The position numbers were made by a program, and so were the translations under genes. The notes under the pieces were generated by a model that was given only the letters and a program-made list of their open reading frames with translations, made no database searches and was not told where the DNA came from. A DNA stretch of 64,000 nt, taken from NCBI GenBank assembly GCA_964546955.1, contig CAZJLP010000009.1:57909-121908 (forward strand). Reading direction: 5' to 3'. Shown here piece after piece: positions 34,803 through 44,190 of the stretch; within the stretch, counting starts at the first letter, position 1, and every line of letters starts with the position of its first letter. The DNA is from CAZJLP01 sp964546955. GTDB taxonomy: Bacteria; Verrucomicrobiota; Verrucomicrobiia; Opitutales; Opitutaceae.

Positions 34803-35773
34803 TTGTCCAAAAAATATCCCCGCTGCTTTTCCGAGATCGGCAGAGCCGCGCGCTCCATGACTTTTAGGAGGTCCTCCCAAATCGCTCGTTTTGACCGATT
34901 GACGGGATTTCTCAGAATGTAGGAGGGATGGTAGGTCACCATGACCGGTTTTCCGGCAAACTGTTTCCACTGCGAACGAATCTCTCCAAGCGTTTTAAAG
35001 GAACCTGCGCCAAGGAGCCCCTGGGCCGCAGTGGATCCGAGCGCCACGATGAGCTCCGGATTCACAATTTCCAGCTGCGCTTTTAAATAAGGCAGGCAAT
35101 AGGCCATTTCGTCGGCCGTGGGAGGGCGATTGCCGTATTGAACCCCATTTTCAGAGAGCGGCATCTCCGGGCGCCAATTCATGATGTTGCCGATGTAGAT
35201 ATCGGCGCGCGAAAGACCCATACCCTGGATCATTCGGGTCAGCAGCTGCCCGGCGGGTCCCACAAACGGTTCGCCCTGCTCTTCCTCCTCGGCTCCCGGC
35301 GCTTCGCCGCAAAAGAATATCTTGGAGTCCAAATTGCCGACGCCGAGCACGACCTTCTTGCCGGGTCGCACGTGCGCCTTGCACACGGGATCGTTCACCA
35401 CCAATTGGAGCAGCGCGTTCCAGCGCGTCTGTTTGTCCCCGGCGGGCAGCACGACGGTCGGCGGCAGCGGAAACTCGCTCTTTTTCGGCGCCACCTCACG
35501 GGTCTTCGGTTGCGGGGCCTCTTGACTACGCGAAAATGCGTCGGAGCCGCGCCCGGCTAGCACGGGCTTTCCGCCCCTTCCTTCCGCCGGCTCGCTCGCT
35601 GGCGATGAGGTGTGCATGCTGGTGGCTGGCTTCTCCGGTTTGTTTGGCCCACTGCGCGCCCTGACCACAGTGCGGAGCGCGGCAAGGCTTTCGTCCGAAA
35701 CGGCGACGGTTTTGACACCCTCCGCTTTCAGACGCTTCAGTTCCTCAGCCAAAGCAGTGAGCGCAGCGCGCAT
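34799..35773 (-). CDS. Type 4 uracil-DNA glycosylase with altered Fe-S site
   Basis: 324 residues. A low-complexity Ser/Pro/Lys-rich N-terminal part (to about residue 110) precedes the UDG domain: motif 1 GEAPGAEEEEQGEPFVGPAG and motif 2 TYHPSYILR. Type 4 enzymes bind a 4Fe-4S cluster with four cysteines. Here the CxxC near the domain start reads DPVC, the third position (usually KCRPP) reads NWRPE, and only the fourth region (AYCLPYL) keeps Cys. So at most two ligands remain and the cluster is probably absent. Fourth from the end of an operon starting with ribE. Confidence 0.85.
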   Translation of the reverse strand: MRAALTALAEELKRLKAEGVKTVAVSDESLAALRTVVRARSGPNKPEKPATSMHTSSPASEPAEGRGGKPVLAGRGSDAFSRSQEAPQPKTREVAPKKSEFPLPPTVVLPAGDKQTRWNALLQLVVNDPVCKAHVRPGKKVVLGVGNLDSKIFFCGEAPGAEEEEQGEPFVGPAGQLLTRMIQGMGLSRADIYIGNIMNWRPEMPLSENGVQYGNRPPTADEMAYCLPYLKAQLEIVNPELIVALGSTAAQGLLGAGSFKTLGEIRSQWKQFAGKPVMVTYHPSYILRNPVNRSKRAIWEDLLKVMERAALPISEKQRGYFLDK

Positions 35774-35776
35774 AGT

Positions 35777-36379
35777 TTAAGGTTTGGGCAAATAGGGTGA
35801 AGTCAGCTTCTCAACGTACTTACCTACCAAGTCGAACTCCAAATTGACCGCATCGCCCACCCTTAACTCCTGAAGGTTCGTTACTGCAAGTGTTTGTGGA
35901 ATCAACCAGACCGCAAAAACGTCGTTTTCGACCTCCGCTACGGTCAGTGAAATCCCGTGGATCGCGATGCTTCCCTTCGCGACAAGGTAGCGCCCAGTTC
36001 CGGCCGGGCCCCGCACGCGCAGGTAGTGATCCTTTCCGCGCGCCTCAAACGTCTCGCTCAATCCGCGCCCGTCGATATGACCGCTGACAAAATGACCGCC
36101 GACTTTTCCGTCGAAGCGAAGACTGCGTTCGAGATTCACCGCGGCGCCCACCCGCGCGTGCTCGAAGGTGGTGAGACGCCGTGTTTCTTCCAACACGTCG
36201 AACTCGAAATGCCCCTCGTCGATCGCGACGACGGTCAGGCAGCAACCATTCACCGCGATGCTGTCACCGAGGGCGGCGTCCTGCAGCGTGGTTTTGGCGG
36301 CAACGCGCAGCCTCCAGCCCTGCGCGCTTTGCGCAAAACTGACAATGCGTCCCGTTTCCTCAATCAAACCGGTAAACAT
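35777..36379 (-). CDS. ribE: Riboflavin synthase, alpha chain
   Basis: 200 residues built of two lumazine-binding repeats. The N-terminus MFTGLIEETGRIVSF is diagnostic; the catalytic DSIAVNGCCLTV and the second-repeat GSIAIHGISLTVAEV are present. It dismutates two 6,7-dimethyl-8-ribityllumazines to riboflavin. It begins the operon with udg (3-bp gap) and opgG-opgH. No FMN riboswitch signature (such as AGGG...CCC with GGGCGGTAAAGCCC) occurs upstream. No ribBA, ribD or ribH in the window. Confidence 0.94.
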   Translation of the reverse strand: MFTGLIEETGRIVSFAQSAQGWRLRVAAKTTLQDAALGDSIAVNGCCLTVVAIDEGHFEFDVLEETRRLTTFEHARVGAAVNLERSLRFDGKVGGHFVSGHIDGRGLSETFEARGKDHYLRVRGPAGTGRYLVAKGSIAIHGISLTVAEVENDVFAVWLIPQTLAVTNLQELRVGDAVNLEFDLVGKYVEKLTSPYLPKP

Positions 36380-36446
36380 GTGAACGGCCTAGCCTTGCCC
36401 CTCCCGCCCCCCGGTCAAGCCCGCCGAAAAAAATGGGCTTGGCGGT

Positions 36447-36603
36447 GACACGGAGGGCACAGAGTGCGGACAGAGAGCACACAGAGGCCTGCTTCCGCGC
36501 CTGTTGTCCGACCACCCCCCATTGAGGCAGGCGTTGCGTGGGTAAAAGGGCTCTTCGCAGTACCCCTCTCCGTGATCTCTGTGTCCTCTGTGTTACCCTG
36601 TCT
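36447..36603. repeat. Inverted pair of nonamer repeats (gacacagag / ctctgtgtc words)
   Basis: The left part has gacacggag and ggcacagag (36447-36464) followed by degenerate copies. The right part has ctccgtgat, ctctgtgtc, ctctgtgtt, accctgtct in strict 9-base phase (36568-36603). The arms are complementary and face each other across about 80 bp, in the gap between ribE and the degenerate HtrA gene. Similar CTCTGTGTCCTCTGTG strings occur in many unrelated bacterial genomes; origin unknown. Confidence 0.7.
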
Positions 36604-36615
36604 TTGATGTGATCG

Positions 36616-38061
36616 CTACTTCAGCTTCACCCGGATGACCGAGGTTTCGCCGCCGCGGCTGGTGAGGAGCACGAATTCCGCGCGGTTTTTGTCGTTTTCG
36701 ATCGTCCTCAATTTTTCCACGGCTTCGGCGAAGGTCTTTATTGCGACGCCATCGATTTCGCGAATCCAGTCCTCGGAACGCAGGCCGGCAGTGTTGGCGG
36801 GCCCATTGCTTTTCACAAAGCTCGCGACCACGCCTTCTTTTTCCGCCTGCTTGACGCGGCGCATCACCGCATCGCCATAAAGAAACTCGCGCACGGTGAA
36901 CCCGAGGCGTTCGAAGTACGTGTGGTCGGCTTCCCTGATGTGTTTTGGCTCCTCCGCAAGGCGGGCATCGACCTCCACTCGTTCCGCTCCCCGCAGCAGC
37001 GTGAGTTTCATCGAATCGCCGGGCCGCCGTCGTGCGACTTCGCGGTCAAACCAGCCGACGACCACCCCGTCCGGTTTCAGCCGAGGCAACGGCTTGCCGT
37101 CAACCGCGATCAAGATGTCCCGATCTTTCAGCCCTGCCCTCTCGGCCGGACTTTCTTCCAAAACTTCACTGATCATTAAGGCAGACTGGTTGTCGAGCTT
37201 CAGGAAAGTCGCCGCATCCACGCCAACCGGCTGCAGCCCATGGGTGCCCAGCCAGGCCAGGGGTCGTCCCAGCGGGCTGAGCGGAATTCGCCCCAGGTTG
37301 GGCAGCACCTCGCTGGCCGTGCGGAACACGCTCGATTCATCGGGGCTGATGAGGAGCAGAGAGGTTCCGCGCTCGTTTCGCGAATACTGCAGGAATGTCT
37401 CCCCATAACCCGCGACGCCGAGCCCGACAAAATTCCCGTCTCGGTTGAAAACCGGCAGATTGGGACCCGCCACGTAGTTGACCGCGAACCCCGTCCGCTG
37501 CGGCAAGTCCTTCACAAGCGACACGCGCCCCGCCAAAAAATACGGGGTAAAATCCTCGTCCTTTCCGCGCAATCCGACACCCCAGACTTCCTCGCTCAGT
37601 TCCGGCGAGACGGGACCGGGTCCCGGCCCGGCAAAGTCCGTGATCGCCTTCAATTCACCTCTCAGAGATTCCGGCGCCCGCACAAAATGCCAGCCGGTAT
37701 AGGCGTCCGGCCCAAGGTACTCCCCCTTCGCATAGTCGCTGACCGACCGGCCCGGAAGGTAGATCCGGAAATCCTTCAACCGCGACGGCGGCACGCGGAG
37801 ATCGATCGTGCCCGGATGGAGGATGATGGTTCCGTTGCGATCGATGACGGTGCCGAACGTGGCCGTGGCCCGGCGATCTTGTTCGTTCTCCGTATAAAAT
37901 TCGACCGCCACCACGCATCTGAGACGTTCGTGCCAGAGCTGGCGGAGCTCGCCCGGCTGTGCTGCCAGACGGGCGGCGCCGAAAAGAAAAACGCCGAGGG
38001 CAGCGATCATCCAGCCGGCCCGGCGAAGGCGGGCAGGTCGAGGGGCTAAGCCGGTATTCAT
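36616..38061 (-). CDS. Degenerate HtrA-like protein with two PDZ domains
   Basis: 481 residues with an N-terminal signal or anchor (residues 15-35). A trypsin-like fold is traceable, but the catalytic positions are lost: the His block (usually TNAHV) reads LHPGTID, and the Ser block (usually GNSGGP) reads GPNLPVFNRDGNFVG. Two PDZ domains follow (about 270-360 and 395-480), with ERAGLKDRDILIAVDG and NTAGLRSEDWIREIDG. The ATG overlaps the stop of the active HtrA gene (ATGA, 38058-38061). A pseudoprotease adaptor or regulator of its neighbour is the simplest reading. Confidence 0.85.
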   Translation of the reverse strand: MNTGLAPRPARLRRAGWMIAALGVFLFGAARLAAQPGELRQLWHERLRCVVAVEFYTENEQDRRATATFGTVIDRNGTIILHPGTIDLRVPPSRLKDFRIYLPGRSVSDYAKGEYLGPDAYTGWHFVRAPESLRGELKAITDFAGPGPGPVSPELSEEVWGVGLRGKDEDFTPYFLAGRVSLVKDLPQRTGFAVNYVAGPNLPVFNRDGNFVGLGVAGYGETFLQYSRNERGTSLLLISPDESSVFRTASEVLPNLGRIPLSPLGRPLAWLGTHGLQPVGVDAATFLKLDNQSALMISEVLEESPAERAGLKDRDILIAVDGKPLPRLKPDGVVVGWFDREVARRRPGDSMKLTLLRGAERVEVDARLAEEPKHIREADHTYFERLGFTVREFLYGDAVMRRVKQAEKEGVVASFVKSNGPANTAGLRSEDWIREIDGVAIKTFAEAVEKLRTIENDKNRAEFVLLTSRGGETSVIRVKLK

Positions 38062-39410
38062 GGTTTAATGACGTAGAGATTAACCCGGCGCCCGCGACGC
38101 GTCTCCACCAGCACCGGTTCCGGCTTGTCCGAGAACGCGACGTGGGCCAGCTTCGCGACATCGAGTGTGTCGATCGGCTGCTGGTTGATCTTTGTCAAAA
38201 TATCTCCGCGGCTGATCCCGGCGATGGCGGCCGGATAACCCTGCTGCAAGCCGATCACGAGCATGCCCGTCGCATCGGGCAGCTGGTGCTCGCGCGCATA
38301 AGTGCGGGAAACCTTGCGGACGCTGAGTCCCCATTTGTCGAAGGCCCACTCCTCACCCTGCCGGCTTTCGAGCTTTTCGGTGGCGATGGCGTAGTCTTTG
38401 ACCTCGAGTCCGCGTTTGACCGAGAGTTTCACGAGGGAGCCCACGGGCAAACTCGCCACGCGGTTCTGAATCGGTGGAAGTTGCTCGGGAAAACGTCCAT
38501 CGACGGGCAGGCCGTCCAGCGTCAGCACGATATCCCCCACTCGCAGCCCCGCTTTCGCCGCCGGCGAGCCGGTGTCGACGTTGTTGATGAGCATGCCCGT
38601 GTTCTGTTTAAGGGAGTAAAAGGTCTCGAGATCCTGCAGGGGGCCGGGGACTATTCCGAGATAGCTGCGCGTGATCGCTCCGTCTTTCGTCAGAGCCGCC
38701 ACCACGCGTTGCGCGATGTTGCCGGGAATCGCGAAACCGAGATTGTCCGCGCCGACATAAGCGCGGGAATTGATGCCCACGACCTTGCCGTCTTCAGTGA
38801 CGAGAGGTCCGCCGGAGTTGCCCGGATTGATGGCCGCATCCGTCTGCAACCAGGTGTTGAACGCACCGGTTTCGTAGCCGCGCACGCCGGTGCTGTCCTC
38901 AAAATAGCGGCGATTATTGGAGATGATGCCGCGGGTCACGGTGCGGGTGAGCCCGTGCGGAGTACCCACCGCGAACACGCTTTCCCCCGGGAACAACTTG
39001 TCCGAGTCCCCAAAATCCGCGCGCGTGAATTTCAACCCGCGCCGCTTCACCTCGCCAAGGTCGATCCGGAGCACCGCGAGATCGGTCCAATGGTCCCAGC
39101 CCAAGAGCGTGGCCCCCACCCGTTCGAGGTTGGCCAACGTCACATTGATCTCCACCGCGCGCGGGCTCACGACATGCGCGTTGGTGAGCACCAGTCCATC
39201 GTCCGAGAGAATGACGCCGGAACCGATGCTGGCCGCATAGCGACGGGAACCGTCCTCAAACGCCATTTCACGGACATCGATCCGCACCACGGCGTCCAGC
39301 AGGCGGTTGAAGCCCGATTTCATGGCACCCTGGAGCGGCGCGCAAAAGAGGCTCACGACGAGCGCAAGGCGCCAGAGGGAGGTCGGGAGGAGGACGGGAT
39401 TGCACGCCAT
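38058..39410 (-). CDS. HtrA/DegP-type serine protease with two PDZ domains
   Basis: 450 residues; the start at 39410 gives MACNPVLLPTSLWRLALVVS as a signal peptide. The catalytic triad is intact: His79 (TNAHVV), Asp110 (TDLAVLRI), Ser199 (NPGNSGGPLV). PDZ1 (about 240-340: AAKAGLRVGDIVLTLDG) and PDZ2 (about 355-450: AAIAGISRGDILTKINQ). It degrades or refolds damaged envelope proteins. First gene of a pair with the degenerate homologue, and divergent from leuS across 53 bp. Confidence 0.93.
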   Translation of the reverse strand: MACNPVLLPTSLWRLALVVSLFCAPLQGAMKSGFNRLLDAVVRIDVREMAFEDGSRRYAASIGSGVILSDDGLVLTNAHVVSPRAVEINVTLANLERVGATLLGWDHWTDLAVLRIDLGEVKRRGLKFTRADFGDSDKLFPGESVFAVGTPHGLTRTVTRGIISNNRRYFEDSTGVRGYETGAFNTWLQTDAAINPGNSGGPLVTEDGKVVGINSRAYVGADNLGFAIPGNIAQRVVAALTKDGAITRSYLGIVPGPLQDLETFYSLKQNTGMLINNVDTGSPAAKAGLRVGDIVLTLDGLPVDGRFPEQLPPIQNRVASLPVGSLVKLSVKRGLEVKDYAIATEKLESRQGEEWAFDKWGLSVRKVSRTYAREHQLPDATGMLVIGLQQGYPAAIAGISRGDILTKINQQPIDTLDVAKLAHVAFSDKPEPVLVETRRGRRVNLYVIKP

Positions 39411-39463
39411 TTTCCGCGGCGTTGACGGTGCTGGACTTTCCTTCACAGTGGCAGGTTTCTCCG

Positions 39464-42037
39464 ATGGCAACGCATTGTAAAGACTATGACTTTTCCCAAG
39501 TGGAGCCACATTGGCAAACCTTCTGGGAAGAACAACGCTCCTTCCGGGCGACGGACGACACGTCGAAACCAAAATACTACGCCCTCGACATGTTCCCCTA
39601 CCCGTCCGGCGCGGGATTGCACATCGGCCACCCGGAGGGTTACACCGGCACGGATATCATCGCCCGCTACAAGCGCGCCCGCGGTTTCAACGTCCTTCAC
39701 CCCATCGGTTGGGATGCCTTCGGCCTTCCGGCCGAGCAGCATGCCGTCAAGACCGGCACGCACCCGGCGAGCAACACCCAGAACAATATAGCGAACTTTC
39801 GGCGCCAGCTGAAGTCGCTCGGCTTCGCTTACGATTGGGAGCGCGAAGTCGATACGACGGATCCGAAATATTTCAAGTGGACGCAGTGGATCTTCCTGCA
39901 GCTTTTCAAAAAAGGCTTGGCCTATGTGGACGAGCGTCCCGTCTGGTGGTGCCCCGAGCTGCGAACCGTCCTGGCCAATGAAGAAGTGGTCGACGGTAAA
40001 TCGGAAGTCGGCGGTTATCCGGTCGAGCGGCGCAATCTTCGCCAGTGGGTGCTGCGCATCACCGCCTACGCGGAACGCCTGCTGAACGATTTGAAGGAGG
40101 TCGACTGGCCCGATTCGACCAAGCGCATGCAGGAAGCATGGATCGGACGCAGCGAAGGCGCCGAGCTCCTCTTCGCGCTGGAGGACAAGAATCTGGGCGA
40201 CCTAAAAGTATTCACCACGCGGCCGGATACGCTCTTCGGCGCCACCTACATGGTGGTCGCACCCGAGCACCCGTTGGTCGAAAGCCTGACCACCGCGGAG
40301 CAACGGCCTGCGGTGGAGGCCTACAAGAAAAAAGCCGCCGGCAAGAGCGATCTCGAGCGAACTGACTTGGCCAAAGACAAGTCGGGCGTCTTCACCGGTT
40401 CGTACGCGATCAACCCCGTCAATGGCGCGCGCATCCCCATCTGGGTCGCCGACTATGTGCTGATGGGTTATGGCACCGGCGCCATCATGGCCGTGCCGGC
40501 TCACGACGAACGCGACTATGAGTTCGCCGTTCTATACCAACTTCCCATTCCGGTGGTGATTGAAGGCCCGGACGGACCCGCGCAAAAACTGCCCTATGTC
40601 GGAGACGGCAAACTGATCAACTCCGACGGATACACCGGACTCGATTGGCAAACCGCGAAAAAACAGATCACCGCCGAGCTTCAGGGGAAAGAACGGGGAA
40701 AACCGACGGTCAACTACAAGCTGCGCGACTGGCTGTTCTCTCGGCAGCGTTATTGGGGCGAACCGTTTCCAATCGTGTGGGTAAGCGAGGACGATTACCT
40801 CAAGGCCACCATCGCGCGCCACGACGACCTGCCTGAGCAACCCGTCACGTACAGCAGTGAGGGCAAAACCTACTTCGCCCTTCCGCTGCCCGCGGCCGCT
40901 CTGCCTCTGACTCTGCCGGAAGTTCAATCCTACCTTCCCAGCGGCACGGGAGAGAGCCCTCTCGCCAATGTCACGCCGTGGTTGGAGATCTGGGTGAACT
41001 ACGAGACCGGGGCCTCGCTGCCTGCCGCTCAGCCGAAGCCGGAAGGCGCGGCCTGGATTCGCGGTCGCCGCGAAACCAATACAATGCCGCAGTGGGCCGG
41101 TTCCTGCTGGTACTACCTGCGCTTTGTCGATCCGCGAAACGATCGATCACTCGCCGATCCCGCGCAGCTGAAATATTGGGGCGTTCCCGACCTCTACGTC
41201 GGCGGCTCCGAACATGCGGTGCTGCACCTGCTCTACGCTCGTTTCTGGCACAAAGTTCTCTTCGATATCGGAGTCCTTCCACAGTCCGAGCCATTCAAGA
41301 AACTGTTCCACCAAGGAATCATCCTCGGCGAAGACGGGGAAAAGATGTCCAAAAGCCGCGGCAACACGGTCAACCCCGACGATATCATCAAATCCCACGG
41401 CGCCGACACCATCCGGTTGTATTTGATGTTCCTGGGGCCGCTCGAGGCGATGAAACCATGGAATCCGCGCGGGATCGAAGGGGTGCATCGCTTCCTGCAG
41501 AAGGTCTGGCGCGAATGTCTGGACGCCGAAGGCGCGGTGAACGCGAAGCTCTCCGCCTCGGCGGAAGACCCGGCGGACCTCGCGAAATTGCTGCATGAGA
41601 CGATCAAGAAAGTGGGCGATGATATCGAGGGCCTGCGCTTCAACACGGCGATCTCGCAGATGATGATTTTCGTGAACGCCCTGCAAAAAGCGCCCGCCGT
41701 GAATCGGCGGACGATGTTGTCCTTCCTCCAGCTCCTCGCGCCTTTTGCGCCGCATTTGGCGGAAGAACTTTGGGCCCGGCTGGGCGAAAAGCCGTCGATT
41801 CTTTCCGCGCCGTGGCCGGCGTTCGACCCGGGAAAACTGGTCGCCAGCGAACTAAAGCTGGTCGTCCAAGTGAACGGGAAACATCGGGGCGAGCTCATCG
41901 TTCCCGTGGGGACGACCCAGGAGACCGCGCTGAAACTGGCGAATGAGAATCCGAAGGTGGCACCTCACCTCGCCGCCAAAACGATCAAACGGGTCGTCTT
42001 CGTCCCGGGTAAAATTCTTAATATTGTGGTGGAATAG
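39464..42037 (+). CDS. leuS: Leucine--tRNA ligase
   Basis: 857-residue class Ia synthetase. The start at 39464 (MATHCKDYDFSQVEPHWQTF) is preferred over the 14-residue longer frame. HIGH box in FPYPSGAGLHIGH, editing domain with TTRPDTLFGATYMVVAPEHP and GTGAIMAVPAHDERD, the SRQRYWGEPFPIVW motif, KMSKS in GEKMSKSRGNTVNPDD, and the C-terminal ubiquitin-like part with VNGKHRGELIVP. Full length and intact. Diverges from the htrA pair. Confidence 0.97.
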   Translation: MATHCKDYDFSQVEPHWQTFWEEQRSFRATDDTSKPKYYALDMFPYPSGAGLHIGHPEGYTGTDIIARYKRARGFNVLHPIGWDAFGLPAEQHAVKTGTHPASNTQNNIANFRRQLKSLGFAYDWEREVDTTDPKYFKWTQWIFLQLFKKGLAYVDERPVWWCPELRTVLANEEVVDGKSEVGGYPVERRNLRQWVLRITAYAERLLNDLKEVDWPDSTKRMQEAWIGRSEGAELLFALEDKNLGDLKVFTTRPDTLFGATYMVVAPEHPLVESLTTAEQRPAVEAYKKKAAGKSDLERTDLAKDKSGVFTGSYAINPVNGARIPIWVADYVLMGYGTGAIMAVPAHDERDYEFAVLYQLPIPVVIEGPDGPAQKLPYVGDGKLINSDGYTGLDWQTAKKQITAELQGKERGKPTVNYKLRDWLFSRQRYWGEPFPIVWVSEDDYLKATIARHDDLPEQPVTYSSEGKTYFALPLPAAALPLTLPEVQSYLPSGTGESPLANVTPWLEIWVNYETGASLPAAQPKPEGAAWIRGRRETNTMPQWAGSCWYYLRFVDPRNDRSLADPAQLKYWGVPDLYVGGSEHAVLHLLYARFWHKVLFDIGVLPQSEPFKKLFHQGIILGEDGEKMSKSRGNTVNPDDIIKSHGADTIRLYLMFLGPLEAMKPWNPRGIEGVHRFLQKVWRECLDAEGAVNAKLSASAEDPADLAKLLHETIKKVGDDIEGLRFNTAISQMMIFVNALQKAPAVNRRTMLSFLQLLAPFAPHLAEELWARLGEKPSILSAPWPAFDPGKLVASELKLVVQVNGKHRGELIVPVGTTQETALKLANENPKVAPHLAAKTIKRVVFVPGKILNIVVE

Positions 42038-42158
42038 CTTACGCGCGGATTGACGGTGGGGAGTTGTCCTCATCTACTTCCCTTTCCTTAAGGGCGTGAT
42101 TGTAAAAATGCATTTAATTTGCATTTACACCTGTCGCGCGTTGGTGCAGGCTATCTCC

Positions 42159-43001
42159 ATGAACGTCTGGACTTTTTCCATCCATCGCCCCCCCGCCCTT
42201 TTCGGCGCGGCCGCCGCCCTTCTTCTTTCCGCCTCGATCGGGTTCTCCGCCGCGGCCAGAAAAAACCCCACGAGCCGCCTATATGTCGCTGACCTCGTCG
42301 GGGAGTCTCATATCGACAACGGCGAGCGGATCGAACGGTTGTCAAAAAAGTCCGCCTACGCGGCCGAGGGCACGATCATCGAAACCAAAGTAGACTCCAA
42401 CGACTCCTTGGTTCTGTCGAATGGCACAGCCTTGTACGTGGGGCCGAATACGCGCTTCGAAGTGAAAAAATTTCTGCAGGAACCGTTCGCTCCCAACCGG
42501 ACGGATCTTGAGATCGAGCCTTCCATTTCCCAGACGATCGTGCGGGTGATGCGCGGCTCCCTTGGCATTTGCACCAGCAAACTGGTCGCAGGCAGCTCCA
42601 TGGTCTATACCACGCCTCATGGGACGATCACGGTGCGCGGCCGCAAGGTCCTCATCGAGACAGACGACGATGAAACGCGCGTTTCGCTGATCGAAGGCGA
42701 CATCAGCGTCATCGGGCACGGCTTGACGAAGACCGAAAACCTTAAACCCGGACAGCACGCGATCCTGCGGCGCATCTCTCCGGATGCCCCCACCAGCGTC
42801 ACGGTCCAGTCCATTCCCGAAGCACTCACCGCCAAAATTGACGACACGGTGGCCCTGGCCTGCATTTCCCGCCGCACCGTTTATTTCGACGTGGACCCCG
42901 CTTCGAACCCGAACCAGCCCGAGCAGCTGCGCGCGGTGGAACTCGTGCCAGGCAACCCGCCCACCCAGTTTACCGTCAGCCCTGCCCGCCTGAACCCGTA
43001 G
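42159..43001 (+). CDS. FecR-domain protein, exported
   Basis: 280 residues with a signal peptide (ALFGAAAALLLSASIGFSAAA). The central part holds a FecR-like beta domain: EGTIIETKVDSNDSLVLSNG, LYVGPNTRFEV and TPHGTITVRGRKVLIE. In other bacteria such domains often accompany polysaccharide export or surface systems. It is followed at 28 bp by a beta-barrel protein and then Wza and Wzc homologues, so it is probably the first gene of the exopolysaccharide export locus. Start at 42159; the longer frame from 42096 lacks a signal at its N-terminus. Confidence 0.8.
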   Translation: MNVWTFSIHRPPALFGAAAALLLSASIGFSAAARKNPTSRLYVADLVGESHIDNGERIERLSKKSAYAAEGTIIETKVDSNDSLVLSNGTALYVGPNTRFEVKKFLQEPFAPNRTDLEIEPSISQTIVRVMRGSLGICTSKLVAGSSMVYTTPHGTITVRGRKVLIETDDDETRVSLIEGDISVIGHGLTKTENLKPGQHAILRRISPDAPTSVTVQSIPEALTAKIDDTVALACISRRTVYFDVDPASNPNQPEQLRAVELVPGNPPTQFTVSPARLNP

Positions 43002-43029
43002 GATTTTTCGCCGGCGATTCCCCGAACTC

Positions 43030-44172
43030 ATGACCATCCACGCGTCGTCTCGCAAACTCGCCGCTGCTCTCGCCTTCCTCGCTCTTTCTATTTCTCCTGC
43101 CCACGCGCTGATCAAATTCGCCAATGCGCAGGGCGATCTCTTTGTCACCGGGGCCGCCGGGGTGACTTACGATTCGAATCTTTTCGCCACCTCGGCGGAG
43201 CAAGATGACACGAGTTACAACGCGTCGGTCGAACTCGAATACAAACGCAAGGCCGGCTTGATCGGGGTGAACGGAAACCTGGGCTGGTATTTTGGCTTCT
43301 ACGACCGGTTCGAGTCGGAAGACTATGCCGATCCTCGGGGGCGGGTGGAATTGACCAAGGACTCGGGCCGGACCACCGGCTCTCTTTTGCTCGGAGCCGC
43401 CCGGCAGAGCCGGACCGAGGCCGCGCTGAATCTGCGCACTACGTCCTGGGACTACGATGCCAGCCTCAATGTGAAATATCCGGTCATCGAACGGTATACG
43501 ATCACCGGCCTGCTCGCTTACAACCGGCGAGATTTCACGGAGAACACTACCCTGGTCGATCTGAATACGTATACCGCGAGCGCGGATCTTTTCTACGTGT
43601 ATCGCAGCGATCGAGACCTGCTCGGCGGCTACCGTTATCGCGTCACCGACACCTCGTCGAACACGCGGAACTACGACCATGCATTCACCCTGGGCGTGTC
43701 GGGAAGAATACTCCCCAAGCTCAATGGCACGGTCCGAGGAGGGTTTCAATCTCGCCGCTCCGAACGCTCCTTCGGCGCGACCCAGCACTTCGACGCCGTC
43801 ACCGCCTCTGCTTCCGCCACCTGGATCGCTTCGCGCCGGTGGAACGTCATCGCCTCCGCCAGCCGCGACTTTTCGACCCTCGCCACGGACGTGAGCGTGG
43901 AAAGCACATCGCTGGGGTTGGATACGAGCTACGCCCTCACGGCCAAAGCCTCACTTCTCGGCGGGGTTGGACTGGGGTGGCTCAAACACCTCGGACTGCC
44001 GACCGAGCGACGGGACGATACCTATTTTACTTACAATGCGGGAGCGAGTTATACCTTTAGTGATCGCCTGAAAGTGTCGCTAACATACTTCTACTACCAA
44101 AACTGGTCTTCTCGCTCATTTTCCGACTACGATCGGCATTCGCTCTCTCTGAATTTAACGTCGCGCTGGTAA
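43030..44172 (+). CDS. Outer-membrane beta-barrel protein (BBP2-like)
   Basis: 380 residues with a signal peptide ending at PAHA. The rest alternates in short amphipathic strands (GAAGVTYDSNLFA, ASVELEYKRKAGL, GNLGWYFGFY) and ends in an aromatic residue (LNLTSRW), the outer-membrane assembly signal. About 16-18 strands can be counted. Such barrels appear next to Wza/Wzc genes in exopolysaccharide loci, where they may carry the polymer across the outer membrane. No similarity to TonB-dependent receptors. Confidence 0.8.
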   Translation: MTIHASSRKLAAALAFLALSISPAHALIKFANAQGDLFVTGAAGVTYDSNLFATSAEQDDTSYNASVELEYKRKAGLIGVNGNLGWYFGFYDRFESEDYADPRGRVELTKDSGRTTGSLLLGAARQSRTEAALNLRTTSWDYDASLNVKYPVIERYTITGLLAYNRRDFTENTTLVDLNTYTASADLFYVYRSDRDLLGGYRYRVTDTSSNTRNYDHAFTLGVSGRILPKLNGTVRGGFQSRRSERSFGATQHFDAVTASASATWIASRRWNVIASASRDFSTLATDVSVESTSLGLDTSYALTAKASLLGGVGLGWLKHLGLPTERRDDTYFTYNAGASYTFSDRLKVSLTYFYYQNWSSRSFSDYDRHSLSLNLTSRW

Positions 44173-44190
44173 CATCTTAGTGGTGATCGC

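Noticed and set aside
36380..36615. FMN riboswitch before ribE
   Set aside because: ribE lies at the operon start, but none of the conserved FMN aptamer segments is present in its upstream region; only the nonamer element is seen.
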